From: Symbiodinium natans
Taxonomy: Eukaryota; Sar; Dinophyceae; Suessiales; Symbiodiniaceae
NCBI GenBank assembly: GCA_905221605.1
Contig: CAJNDS010002547.1
Span: forward strand, 232,458 to 296,457
Reading direction: 5' to 3'
Length of the DNA stretch: 64,000 nucleotides
Positions 43,319 through 54,267 of the stretch are shown here, piece after piece (position 1 is the stretch's first letter; the number at the start of each line of letters is the position of its first letter). Under the pieces are notes generated by a model. The model was not told the DNA's origin. It made no database searches and worked only from the letters and a program-made list of their open reading frames with translations. A program made the translations under genes and the position numbers.

Positions 43319-44554
43319 TCAGAAAGAAGATGTAGGAGCCATGTCTAGCCTGTCTTTGATCTGAGTCCGTGGCCGGCTGTGATCGTCGGTGGTCGTCCGT
43401 CGACTGCCACTCCGATGTCGGCTGTGCGGGGTAGGGCCAATGTGAAAAACGCATGATTGTACGTATGCTCGTTCCATGCGTATAGAGCCCTCATACAGTA
43501 CAGGAACCTGGAGTTCTTGACTGTAGGACGTGATGGGGAAATGGTTTTTGCCCGAGCCTGTAAATCTTGCCACGGTGAAAATGGCGTGTTTCTGCTGCCC
43601 CAGCAGTGTGGTGTTTGGGGGTACCGAAGCCCATTCATCAATTAAGAACTGCAGTGGCTTGCTGGCTGAGTGCTGCATGAGCATGACGAGGGGTCCTCCT
43701 TCAACCGCTAATCTCCCTGTGGTCAGGTCAACTGTTGCCCAACGACGCGTCAAAGGTAGGTCGGAAACAGCTGCCAAGAAGCTTTGCAGGAATTCTGCCG
43801 AGTCTTGCTGCGTGCCATCAAATCTCCATCTTGGCAGCAGGCTCCGAAGCGGGAAGGAGTTGATGAGATTGAGGGGGGGGGGCAGCGCCAGACCGCGCTG
43901 TGTTAGAGAGGAGGCTCATTAGGGCGCGTAGTCTAAGATGGTAGTGGCCAGCAAAGCCTGCACGGCTGCATTGACATAGCAGTAGTTAGAGGTGTTTTTG
44001 AATGAAAGCCCTTCCAGGTAAGTGGAAGGGGAGAGGCTCAAAACATTGGAAGGATCGCTCTGAATCGCTTGCTGTGTGGCAGTTGAACCTCGAGTGCCGA
44101 GCTGAAGAGGAGAAGAGATAGGAGGAAAGAGAGAGGGAGCAGGGGGAGCAGGGTCATGGCTATTCTTGCTCTCTGCTGTCATGACTTTGGGAGAGGACTT
44201 TGTAGCGGCAGTGGGTAAAGACTCAGGCTTGGCCTCCGGCTCTAATTGAATACTGGATGCCTTGAAGAATGACTGCAGTGGTCCAGTGGTGGTCCTGGTG
44301 ATCTGCAACACTGAGTCACCTAGCAGGATCTGAAACAAGACTCCGCACTGCGCTGGATGCTTACGCCGATCAGTGACTTTCTTGCTGCAGAAGGGACAAG
44401 GTCTTCCTTTGAGGATCTCTGTCCCGAGCTTTTGACATTGTGTCGTAGTGCTGTCTTGCAGGGCATCCCAAATTCTGCGATGCTCCTGATGCAAGTGCGA
44501 CTTGACCTTGGTATGATCAGGCGTCCAGAATCCACAGAGCACGCAATGATCCAC
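43319..44554 (-). pseudogene. LINE relic: zinc finger plus USP-type deubiquitinase
   Basis: The first part (44554-43919, 211 codons, no ATG) opens with CVLC...H-x4-H and CPFC...H-x4-C fingers, matching in order and spacing the CALC...CEHC module of LINE C (60650-60850). A linker and the USP Cys box KNTSNYCYVNAAVQALL follow in the same frame. After one or two shifts come the QQD box QQDSAEFLQSFL (about 43820-43785) and, at about 43495-43425, a diverged His box AYVQSCVFHIGPTPHS, where GHY has been lost. USPs cleave ubiquitin from proteins using a Cys-His-Asp triad. This copy is frameshifted and inactive, but it shows fingers and protease joined in one frame. Confidence 0.65.
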
Positions 44555-45674
44555 AAAATGCTTAGAGGCTGGCTGCCTGGCTAGTTGCGTGACAGTATGC
44601 GCCAGCTGTGCTGGTTAGATGTTCTCGTGACCATGGATGCACTGATTCAGTCTGGCCTGCTTCTTCACGAAGTTTATTGTGCTGGGCATCTATTCGTCTT
44701 AGGGCTTCCGGCTCTCTGCAGGCTCCGGGTGCGCATGTTGGTAAACCATCCTTCGGATGCTCCGGTAGAAAGTCAGGTGCCACCTTCTCCACGATCTATG
44801 ACCTCACTGCCAAGAGTCAACGGCACCTCCAAGGTCTCTTACATGATCAAGCCAGGTTCGCCACCCGAAGCCCACATCCGGATCCAGCACCACGAATGGT
44901 ATGTTACGAGGCCCCAAAACACCAAGTCCAGACTCGCGGTGTTCGTCGCGCACGTGAAGACACAGAAGAAGAAGGATGGGGACAAGGAGACAAGCGCTCC
45001 GGATGATCTTGGTCCTGGTATGACCAGCGCTGAGCCCAGGCAGAGTCTAGTGAATGCAAGAGTCCGAAGTTTGCACAGAAACCAGGGCGTGGGACACAGT
45101 CCCAAGCCACGGGCGCCTTTTGCCAGGGCAAATCTCTCAAGTTAATGTTGGGAAGCTGCTTGACTGACTCACTGCAACACCAAAGAGTTCGAAAAGACAC
45201 GCACTGAAGGCGCAATAGACGGTGCGCCCCCCAAAGCCAAGCAGAGGAACTCCTGTTGAACAGTTTCGGCAATCAACTCCAAGCTGATCATCTCTGTTCC
45301 TTGCCTCAAAAGAAGCAGGAGGTTGAAGAACCCTCGCCAATCTTTCCCTCTCAGTGAATCCTGAGCAGCCGAGCTCTGAGCTCTGTGCGCCAGCTGATCT
45401 CTCATCAACTCACCAAGAGCCTGCTGGTTCTGCTGCAACACTTGCTGGTTCTGCTGCAGGAAAGACAAGATGGCCACCAATCTCTCTTCTGCAGCATGAG
45501 CAGAGCCTGCATCGGCGGACCATCTAAGTCAACCCAGCTGTGGCCCGCCAGCAGCTTCCATTTGAAAATTCGGCGAGAACTAAGGCTCTAGACTTCTAAA
45601 GTCAACCCCGACCTGTTTTCCTGGCGCCCTGAACTCAACCCAAAAGCTCTAGCCACTCCAAGTCCTAAAACTTC
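44555..45674 (-). other. Upstream part of the minus-strand relic, frames broken
   Basis: On the minus strand, 44792-44562 reads as charged protein-like sequence leading into the zinc finger. 45480-45169 is an open frame with a QQNQQ repeat (LQQNQQVLQQNQQAL) and a leucine-rich helix. No domain was named. These may be remnants of the same element's N-terminal coding region. No start codon supports an independent gene. Confidence 0.3.
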
Positions 45675-46140
45675 CAAGCCGTTGGAGTGGGCGCGGAACA
45701 ACTGCGCTGTGAGAATCGCAGCACCTGCCACGCATTCCTTTGAAGAGCAATGGACGAACCTAAAGCTCCCAGACCCAGGCTGCGACCTCTGCACGTACGA
45801 TGTCAAGAAAAGGAGACTTGCCGATGCCTCAAAAAAGAAAGATGAGGCCTGCTTCAGCTGGCTGTACAGGCTCGCAAATCAACTTCAAATGATTACTGGC
45901 AGCTGTGTTGCAAGTCCGTGCAACCTGATCGGACTTCTCATTCTTCACCAACGTTTGACGTTTAGAGAATGTGCTGAGCTCGCCATCCGTTTTTCCCCTC
46001 CAAAACAATAGATGATAAAGTCACTCTCCAGAAATAGATGATTAAGTCACCAAAGAGGGCACTTCTTTCCACCTTGCGGAGCAATGGAAACCCTACCGCT
46101 TGCCTCTGCAAACTCGTTATTGTCGGTGCGTAACCGGGGA
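45675..46140 (-). repeat. Repeat copy 2, inverted partner of 38.46-39.92 kb
   Basis: The reverse complement aligns in order with copy 1: 45675-45800, 45895-45975 and 46010-46140. Identity by eye is roughly 80-90 percent in the matching blocks. It is shorter than copy 1 by the 39080-39789 segment. Confidence 0.65.
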
Positions 46141-46663
46141 TGAGACCTGTTGCTGAGTGCGGCCTGGAGGTAGTTGACTTTCAAGCTGCTGTGAACCATG
46201 CAGAAGCGAGAGTGAGCTTCACGGAGAAGAATGCAGCTGTCCTGCGTGAATTCTTTCTTGGCCACTTTTCCAAGTGCTGTGGAGCTTTGTTACGCCATTG
46301 CAGTCGCGTATCTGCGATATCCGTCTGCACTCAGAAGAGCTAAGAGCGGGTGTAGCTTCCATTGGCTTCGAGAATGTAGAAGATGGCTTCAATTCGAAGT
46401 GTCAGATGGTGCATTCGAAGGTTTGACGCTGTTGGATGCCTGATGCTCAGCGTCGGTACCAGATGAACAGCATTGCAGTGCGCTGACTGAGAATACGGGC
46501 CTTGCTTGAGCCTTTTTGGATGCTGGCAGCTAGAGTCGTGGCTTTGTACTCTGGACACTGGATTCACAAAGACCTTTGAGTTGATCAAGGCGCAAGGACA
46601 GAACCCTACATCGATGAGTGCGTTGTCTGCTGAGCATCAAGATCCAAGCTTCTGTTTGGCATC
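46141..46663. other. Flank of copia element, no clear ORF
   Basis: Open frames exist but do not join smoothly to the Gag frame that becomes evident by about 46690. The N-terminus of Gag, and any 5' LTR, should lie here or upstream, but neither was identified. Confidence 0.35.
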
Positions 46664-48253
46664 TTGTCTGGGCTTCTCCACGAGCGTGGGAGAAGATCGT
46701 TGCGCGCGATTCCGGACAAGAATGGATGCGAAGCACTCAGAAGCTTGCAGGTGGATCTTATGCCTGGCAATCGATCTAGGTTGTTGGCGTTGCTGCAGAC
46801 AATAAACCAATGGCCGAGTTTCAATCCTAAGGAGGGTTTCAGCCAGCAGATGCTCAAGCTTGAAGCGGCTTTTTCAGAGTATGATGATCATAGTCAGCAG
46901 GCGCTCAGCGAGGACACGAAGATTGCTTGTTTGCTTCGTTGCGTCACAGGCCAGTTGAAGCAGCATCTGAGTGTCGCAGTCACAGACAAGACTAAGTATG
47001 CAGATTTGCGTAGTTTGGTGTTGCGCTGGGATAATGCACAGACTCGTTGGGGCAATGCAGTTGCTGCTACGTCTTCCTTGGGTGATGGTCGTGGTGGTCA
47101 ATCTCAGAGTCAGCCTATGGAGGTCGATTCCATCGGTCAGCTTGCTCAGGCTATCAATCAGATCGCTTGGAAAGGCAAGGGCAAGTCCAACAAAGGCAAG
47201 GACAAGTCCGGCAAAGGCAAGGGCAAGACCAACAAGGGTAAGGACAAGGGCAAAGGCAAAGGACATGGCAAAGATCATGGCCAGTCTGGCTGGTGGCAGC
47301 AGCCTCCCAAAGCTGGAAAAGGGAAAGGCAATGAGCAGTCCAAGGACCAGAACGATCGATGCTTGTGCTGCGGAAAGCCTGGACACTGGAAACGTGACTG
47401 CTTCAAGTTCAAGAGGGACAAAGGGCAGTCAGTGAACCAGGTGAGTTCTGCTGGTGAAGAGACGAGTGCCATCGATGCTACTTCGACTACTGCATCGACT
47501 GTCGCCCCTAGCCACAGCGCATCGAATGTTCCTGCAGTTCCTAAGCGGATTCAGATGCTTTCTCGAATCGATGACCAGGGAACGTTCGACTTGACAGCTT
47601 TCGATGATGATAATGTGATTGGCTTTGGTGGTTCGCTTCGTATGGTGCAATCAACGCGTGTAGAGCAGTTTGACATGTCTTGTGGCGACAGTATCGATGG
47701 ATGTGTCATCGATGGAGGTCGTTGGAAGATCGATCTTGAGTATAGCATTTTCGATCTGGATGCTGCTCAGCTGTGTGCCCTTTGTGCGCACGCGAATGAT
47801 GATTCCCAGGCGGGGATGTCAGTGCTTGAGAGTTCAGCTTCAGCTTCAGTGCTTGAGAGTTCAGCTTCAGCTTCAGTGCTTGAGAGTTCAGCTTCAACTT
47901 CAGTGCTTGAGAGTTTCGCTGACTACGGGGAGGTGAAAATATTTCACCACATCGATGCCTCCGCGGCAAAAGCGATGTTGGAGCGATCTGGAAGTGGCAA
48001 AGTCAGACATCTTTCATGCAGAGTGCTGTGGACTCAGCAGATGATCAAATCCAAGCAGGTCTCTTTGCTGAAAATCAGCACTACCTTTAACCCCTCGGAC
48101 CTTGGAACGAAGGGTTTGTCAAGGTCTAGAACTAGAATGTTACAGTGCTTGATTCGTACATGGGACGAGCTGACCGAATCGTTTGTTGGCTTCGAGGAGT
48201 TGAGTGAGGAGAGAGAGAGAAGCAGAGTTTCAGAGCAAATTTGCGCATCCTGA
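46664..48253 (+). CDS. Ty1/copia element, Gag fused to RNase H tail (internal deletion)
   Basis: One open frame of 529 codons. The first in-frame ATG is at 46760, but Gag-like sequence is already present upstream, so the true start is lost or shifted. Residues about 25-155 are a copia-type Gag helical region (SRLLALLQTINQWPSF, TDKTKYADLRSLVLRWD). A GKGK/NKGK-rich basic tract and a perfect CX2CX4HX4C zinc knuckle (CLCCGKPGHWKRDC, from 47360) follow. After about 150 residues and four VLESSASAS units (47818-47915), the frame enters the last part of a copia RNase H: HHIDASAAKAMLERSGSG, KVRHLSCRVLWTQQMI and NPSDLGTKGL. Most of protease, and all of integrase and RT, are missing between them. It looks like a non-autonomous deletion derivative that kept its frame. 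Confidence 0.8.
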   Translation: MSGLLHERGRRSLRAIPDKNGCEALRSLQVDLMPGNRSRLLALLQTINQWPSFNPKEGFSQQMLKLEAAFSEYDDHSQQALSEDTKIACLLRCVTGQLKQHLSVAVTDKTKYADLRSLVLRWDNAQTRWGNAVAATSSLGDGRGGQSQSQPMEVDSIGQLAQAINQIAWKGKGKSNKGKDKSGKGKGKTNKGKDKGKGKGHGKDHGQSGWWQQPPKAGKGKGNEQSKDQNDRCLCCGKPGHWKRDCFKFKRDKGQSVNQVSSAGEETSAIDATSTTASTVAPSHSASNVPAVPKRIQMLSRIDDQGTFDLTAFDDDNVIGFGGSLRMVQSTRVEQFDMSCGDSIDGCVIDGGRWKIDLEYSIFDLDAAQLCALCAHANDDSQAGMSVLESSASASVLESSASASVLESSASTSVLESFADYGEVKIFHHIDASAAKAMLERSGSGKVRHLSCRVLWTQQMIKSKQVSLLKISTTFNPSDLGTKGLSRSRTRMLQCLIRTWDELTESFVGFEELSEERERSRVSEQICAS

Positions 48254-48309
48254 GAGGCATCCGAGCGCCGATCAGAGTGTCTAAGAGTTCTTTGCGGGCA
48301 CTTGTTGCG

Positions 48310-48858
48310 ATGGCAATGGTCAGTGCCGCTAGCGCGTTGAGCCCCAGCAACGCGATGGGAATGTGGCATGCTGTGACTGAGAACCTCAGCGGGTTGCCTA
48401 CCTTATATGCTGTGATTCTTCCAGTCATTCTCGGCGTCTTCGTTTGCGGGCTTGTTAGTACGTTGTTGATCATGAAGCCTCAGCCGATAATCATCACCGG
48501 AAGCTTTGACAAGCAGCTGAACAAGTTCGCAGATAGTGATGGCTACGGGGGACACATCGATCTGAGAAGCAGGTCATGCTCAACTGCGCTGAGTGATTCT
48601 TCGACGTCAACAGAGCACAAGGAGGTGACGGTTACACAGAAGCGTGTACACAGCAAAGATCCCGAGTTGAAAAATCCGGTGTGGGTTGCTAAGGGCTTCG
48701 GCAAGAAATATCACTTGTATGGATGTGGCAAGCTGAACCAGTCGTTTGAAGTCACCGAGCACAGCGAGGAGATTGTGATTCAGCAGGGTATGGAGCCGTG
48801 TAGCTTCCGCAATCCTCACCTCAAGTATCATCCCAAGAAGTTCGTGAAGAGCAAGTAG
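48310..48858 (+). CDS. Copia-associated membrane protein segment with YH...C motif
   Basis: 182 codons from the ATG at 48310, in the frame after the pol remnant. The frame is open from before 48241, so a slip in the GA run near 48210 could join the two. A hydrophobic helix, LPTLYAVILPVILGVFVCGL, continuing to about 24 residues, follows residue 28. The C-terminus holds KKYHLYGCGKL and, about 25 residues later, GMEPCSFRNPH. This recalls the small metal-binding YH-x4-C...G-x-x-PC module found at the end of several nucleases and Ada-like proteins. A membrane helix after pol is reminiscent of env-like ORFs, but similarity to any envelope protein is not claimed. Confidence 0.5.
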   Translation: MAMVSAASALSPSNAMGMWHAVTENLSGLPTLYAVILPVILGVFVCGLVSTLLIMKPQPIIITGSFDKQLNKFADSDGYGGHIDLRSRSCSTALSDSSTSTEHKEVTVTQKRVHSKDPELKNPVWVAKGFGKKYHLYGCGKLNQSFEVTEHSEEIVIQQGMEPCSFRNPHLKYHPKKFVKSK

Positions 48859-48878
48859 AATCGATGAGTGGATGGATT

Positions 48879-48970
48879 GAGCCCATTTGCATGCATCAGG
48901 CTTTACGATGCACAGGGCATGGATGTGAGCCCATTTGCGCATGCCAGGACTTACGGTGTGCAGGGCATGA
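48879..48970. repeat. Tandem duplication, 48-bp period
   Basis: GAGCCCATTTGC begins at 48879 and 48927, each followed by CTTTACGATG/ACTTACGGTG and GCAGGGCATG. It lies just after the ORF stop, probably in the element's 3' untranslated region. Confidence 0.7.
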
Positions 48971-49252
48971 CCGGCATTTTGTCGTTAAAATTAGCAAAAG
49001 GCTTTTGTACTTAGCATGTGGAGCATGCGTTGCTTGAGTGCGTTTCTGATGCCATGTGTTTACATCCAGCAGAGTTGTGAGCACTTGTACAGTGGCAAAA
49101 GTTTGGTGCGAGAACTGCCAAAATTTGGCAATCTCGAGGCGGGGTGCAAAACTTTTGCATCATACAAACGTGAGGTAACATTTTGTACAGTTGCACATGA
49201 GCTGTTGACTTGAGTTCGTGCAGGCGCTTTTGTCCGAGCAAAATTTGTCACT
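48971..49252. other. Spacer
   Basis: No gene or strong repeat. It lies between the copia 3' region and the second 3' module. Confidence 0.4.
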
Positions 49253-49500
49253 TATTGCTTGTGTGTTGGTTGTTTTCGGTTTGGTCTTGTTTGGCTTGTT
49301 GGTCCTTGGCTAGGCGGGTCCAAAGGACGGAGCTGGCAACGGCACGTTTCAATGGGCTTTTAGCGAATGGTCAAGGCACGTCCGAAGGGCGGAGCTGGCC
49401 ACGGCACGGCACGTCTCACGGGCGGGGCAAGCCAAGGGCATGGCGCCTCCCGAAGTTTCAGAATCGCCCGCTATGAGCAGAGCCCGCTCGCTCAGCGTTC
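49253..49500 (+). mobile_element. Retroelement 3' module, copy 2, ending in (AAT/AGT)n
   Basis: Near-identical to 39940-40190, with a small insertion (AGCCAAGGGCATGG versus AGCCGCATGG) and a few substitutions. The upstream sequences of the two copies are unrelated, so this is probably a 5'-truncated insertion, as expected of LINE/SINE copies. Confidence 0.7.
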
Positions 49501-49848
<348 letters not shown>

Positions 49849-50300
49849 AGGCGAAGAGAATAGTTCTAAATTCCACCCCACCTTGTTTCTCGTCCTGCGA
49901 ACGTAGGAGAAGAGAGGCGAAGAGAATAGTTCTAAATTCCACCCCACCTTGTTTCTCGTCCTGCGAAGCCTGTAGAAGAAGAGAGGAGAAGAGAATTATT
50001 CTAAATCCCACCCCCCCTTGTTTCTTGTCGTCCTGCGAAGCCTGTAGAAGAAGAGAGGAGAAGAGAATTATTCAAAATGGGTGGAGCTTTTTTTTGTGTG
50101 CACGACTTAAATTAGCGGGGGGTTGGGGTAGAAGAACGAGAGAATAGTTCTAAATTCCACCCCACCTTGTTTCTCGTCCTGCGAAGCCTGTAGAAGAGGA
50201 GAAGAGTATTATTCTAAATTCCACCCCCCCTTGTCTCTTGTCGTCCTGCAAAGCCTGTAGAAGCAGAGAGGAGAAGAGAATTATTCTAGATGGGTGGAGT
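49849..50300. repeat. Tandem repeat of about 60-75-bp units
   Basis: AGAGAATAGTTCTAAATTCC, CACCCCACCTTGTTTCTCGT and CCTGCGAAGCCTGTAGAAG recur about six times with drift to AATTATTCTAAAT. Two units end in a GGTGGAGC(T)n variant (about 50080 and 50300). Confidence 0.85.
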
Positions 50301-50329
50301 TTTTTTTGGGTCGCACAATTTTGAAGCAA

Positions 50330-51045
50330 GCTTGCGCAACTAAAATAGCGGGGGGGGTTGGGGGGGGCGCAGCCCCCCCCATTGCAAATACAATGCTCGC
50401 ATCATTGGTTTTATGGACGCTGAAATTTTGATGCTTCTTATATCAGGGGGAGCCTAGGGGAGGGGTTAGGGTTGAGTTAACTCGAGCCCCAACCCCAGGT
50501 CCGGGGTTGGGGTCAGGGTTAGCTTGAACCTTACCCAGGGTTGGGGTTAACCCGAGCCCTAACCCTAACCCCGCATCCGGGTTGTGGTTCGGGTGAGCGA
50601 AAACCCTAATCGCAGGTCTGGGAAGGGGTTCAGGTTGGGGTTAACCCCAACCCTAACCCTGGCTCCGTATGAGGGAGCTTAGGCAAGGGGAGGGTTGGGG
50701 TTAACCGAACCCTAACCCGATCGGGGTCTGAGCCCTAACCTCAGGCGGGTATTGGGGTTAACCCGAACCCTAACCCCGCATCCAGGTTGGGGTCAGGGTT
50801 AGCTCGACCCTAACCCCAGGGGTTGACGTTAGGGTGAACTGGCTTCTTAACAAGTCCGGGTTGGGGTTAGGGTTCGCGCCAACCCTAAACCTGGAAGGGG
50901 GGGGGGGGGCTTGGGGGAGGGGCTAGGGTTGGGGTTGACCCGAATGGGTTCAGGTCAGGGTTAATCCGAACCCTAGCCGCAGAGAGGGGGGGGTTGAGGA
51001 TAGGGTTAACCCCAACCCTAACACTGGTTGGGGTTCAGATTATCT
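50330..51045. repeat. Large block of degenerate telomere-like (TTAGGG-type) repeats
   Basis: Dense CCCTAACCC, GGGTTAGGGTT and GGTTAACCC phrases occur on both strands, interspersed with G-runs (for example around 50350-50380 and 50896-50910). GGTTAACCC junctions, where the repeat meets its own complement, occur several times, giving short dyads. No coding sequence. Confidence 0.75.
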
Positions 51046-51514
51046 TGACCTGATACCTGAGGTTCAAGCTCCAGAGGTGACAGGATGATAGAATCCCAGC
51101 GAAAGAATTGAAAACCACTGCTGTCAGGACCAGCAACTTCTTCCTGGCTGAGGATGCTTTTGCCGAGGCAACGGAGCTTTGCAAGAAGCTTTGGCTTCAT
51201 CCGTCCTGCATTGTGCTCTTCTCGCTTTTTTGTCCTGCTCCAAACATTTTGCTACAATGGTTAGTTTTGGATGTCGAGCAACACATACGAGGTTCTGATC
51301 TTAAGTATCCTTGCGGAAGGGGCAATAGCGCTATCAGTGACGCTTAGCGGAGGTGCGCTGTTTGCTAGTTGAAAACTACTCCAATTCCCATCAAGTTTGA
51401 TCGTCAAGGTCATTCTTGCAATTTTTAAGTGGGCTTCGGCCCAACAGAAAGTGCTCAATGTCAGTGTGTGACTGTGTGTCACAAAACCCACATCGGTCTT
51501 CGGCTATCTGTTAT
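51046..51514. other. Unassigned spacer with one coding-like stretch
   Basis: A plus-strand frame near 51130-51345 reads smoothly (containing FFLAEDAFAEATELCKKLWL) but shows no domain, start or splice site. It could be a lone exon or a relic. Confidence 0.25.
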
Positions 51515-51730
51515 CCTGAACCCTAACTCAGATTAGGGTTTGGGTAGGGTTAGCCCCCCCCCCCCCCCCCGCCGCCGGGGTCGGACCCGGGTTCGAATTC
51601 TTGGAACCCTAGGTTCGAACATTGGAACCTAGGTTAACCCAGAGTTCGAACATGAAGTTTCCGAACCCAACATTCGAACATTGGAACCCTCGCTCGGTTA
51701 ACCCAAGGTTCGAACACCTTCCCTGAGAAC
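51515..51730. repeat. GGTTCGAAC-rich repeats after a telomere-like remnant
   Basis: ATTAGGGTTTGGGTAGGGTTAG and a C-run are followed by five phrases of the type GGTTCGAA(C/T) or close variants (about 51590, 51613, 51641, 51668 and 51704) with CATTGGAACCT between them. The phrase resembles the B box of tRNA genes, but no tRNA fold can be drawn around any of them. Confidence 0.5.
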
Positions 51731-52320
51731 TAAATTACAAAGCCGAGCCTTTCTACAAGCTGCGCAGAAGACAAGAAACAAGGGAGTGCCTATCTCCTTA
51801 CGCACGTTCCAAGCTGTTTTAAACAGCTGTCTCGCCTGCTATGCTTGATGAGCAGGCTGATACACAGATCACGATTGCAGACAAAAGAAACACGGGAAGA
51901 AGAGATTTTTGACAAGATGGCATGCGTGAATTTTAAAATTAGCAATTTTAAAACGAGTTTTGCAACAAAAAAACTTGTTTTTTCACGTTGGGCGTGGTGT
52001 TTTTTTATTTTTAAATGGTGTTTTTGGATATGTTGATTTTTTTTGATTTTTTGAGCAGATCAGTTTGGTTGATTTAGTTGCAAAAAGTTAGTAAGGCTCA
52101 TCTTGTTTTCAGCTTCTTTTGTCGATCCATTTGAGAATTTTATGCGCGCAATTTTCTGTGTTAAAGTGTGCCTGGAAATGTAAATTCATCAATTTAATAC
52201 GTTCTTGTTCCAGTATCTTTTTTCATTGATTTTGTCAAAAAAAAAGGAAAAATGCATTTCCATTTTGTCGTCAATGCCTCGAATTGACTGTCTTGATACA
52301 ACCGTTGAAGTATTTCAAAG
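51731..52320. other. AT-rich spacer, no gene
   Basis: AT-rich with T-runs (about 51990-52040 and 52215-52245). The short frames open here are lysine/phenylalanine-rich by composition only. Confidence 0.45.
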
Positions 52321-53380
<1,060 letters not shown>

Positions 53381-54267
53381 AGCACTCCGGCTCAGACAGG
53401 TCCCAGCAGAGGGACCCCAAATTTTTCTTTAGAAGTGATTGCATCCATGCCATGGAACTGTCAGCATGCGACACAAACCCTGCGTGCGAAGCCGTTTGCA
53501 CCATTGTGGTACCTGAGGCTACAGATGTTGGTAACTGCATGGCTGATCCACCATCAGAGTTTGGCGATCTCGAACTATGCACAAATGCCGAGCCATTGGG
53601 TGCCGCACGGCCCCACACTAAGGTACATGGTCTCAACAAGTGCCCTGCGTGGATCGGAGTCGCAGCTGACCCATGCCCTGCACCTGCCACACAGTGCACC
53701 CAGCTGGAAGCCCGGCCCATATCGGTCGGAGAACGCAAGCGTAAGCCTAAACGCAATCGCATCTCAGCACTCTGCAGTGAGCTGGCGCGACTGTCCCTGC
53801 AAAGCGCTCAAGAGACACATGATCGACAGTGGGACACACAACACCCTTATGTTCCGAACTGCAGCAAGCTCCCAGTGGATTTGCATGCCATGGATTAAGA
53901 AGTGTGGTCTGGCCCCTAGTGCTGCAATGCGTTTTCGACCCATCATGCTTCCGCAAGTTTCGTCGTTTGCACCGTTGCCTGTGAACGGACAATGCCCCCA
54001 AAACCCTCAAAGCTACTCCATGCACCATAAGCCCTGCCTCATCAGCGTGCTCCCCAGGTGTGATCGGACACGAACCACTCTTTCATGCAGCTCGGACTCC
54101 ACAGGACTGCCGTCATACTTTAGCGCCGCTTCTCCGTCCTATGGCCTGCTCTGCAAGTCTGCTGTGTGTACACAGGGTGAGAGTGTGCAACCGCAAGTGC
54201 TTTGGCCACAGGGTGACAGTGCTCTTACCTGTCCCCTTTCACTACACCTTGCACGCGCAGCTAGCAC
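53381..54267 (+). other. LINE C 5' region
   Basis: A 148-codon frame with an ATG (53452-53898) and a longer frame through 54352 are both open, but neither shows a domain. The region precedes ORF1 directly and begins at the edge of the AGT microsatellite. It is best treated as 5' untranslated sequence with open frames permitted by high GC. Confidence 0.4.

Noticed and set aside
51589-51720. tRNA gene
   Set aside because: B-box-like phrases are present, but no acceptor, D or anticodon stems can be formed around them.
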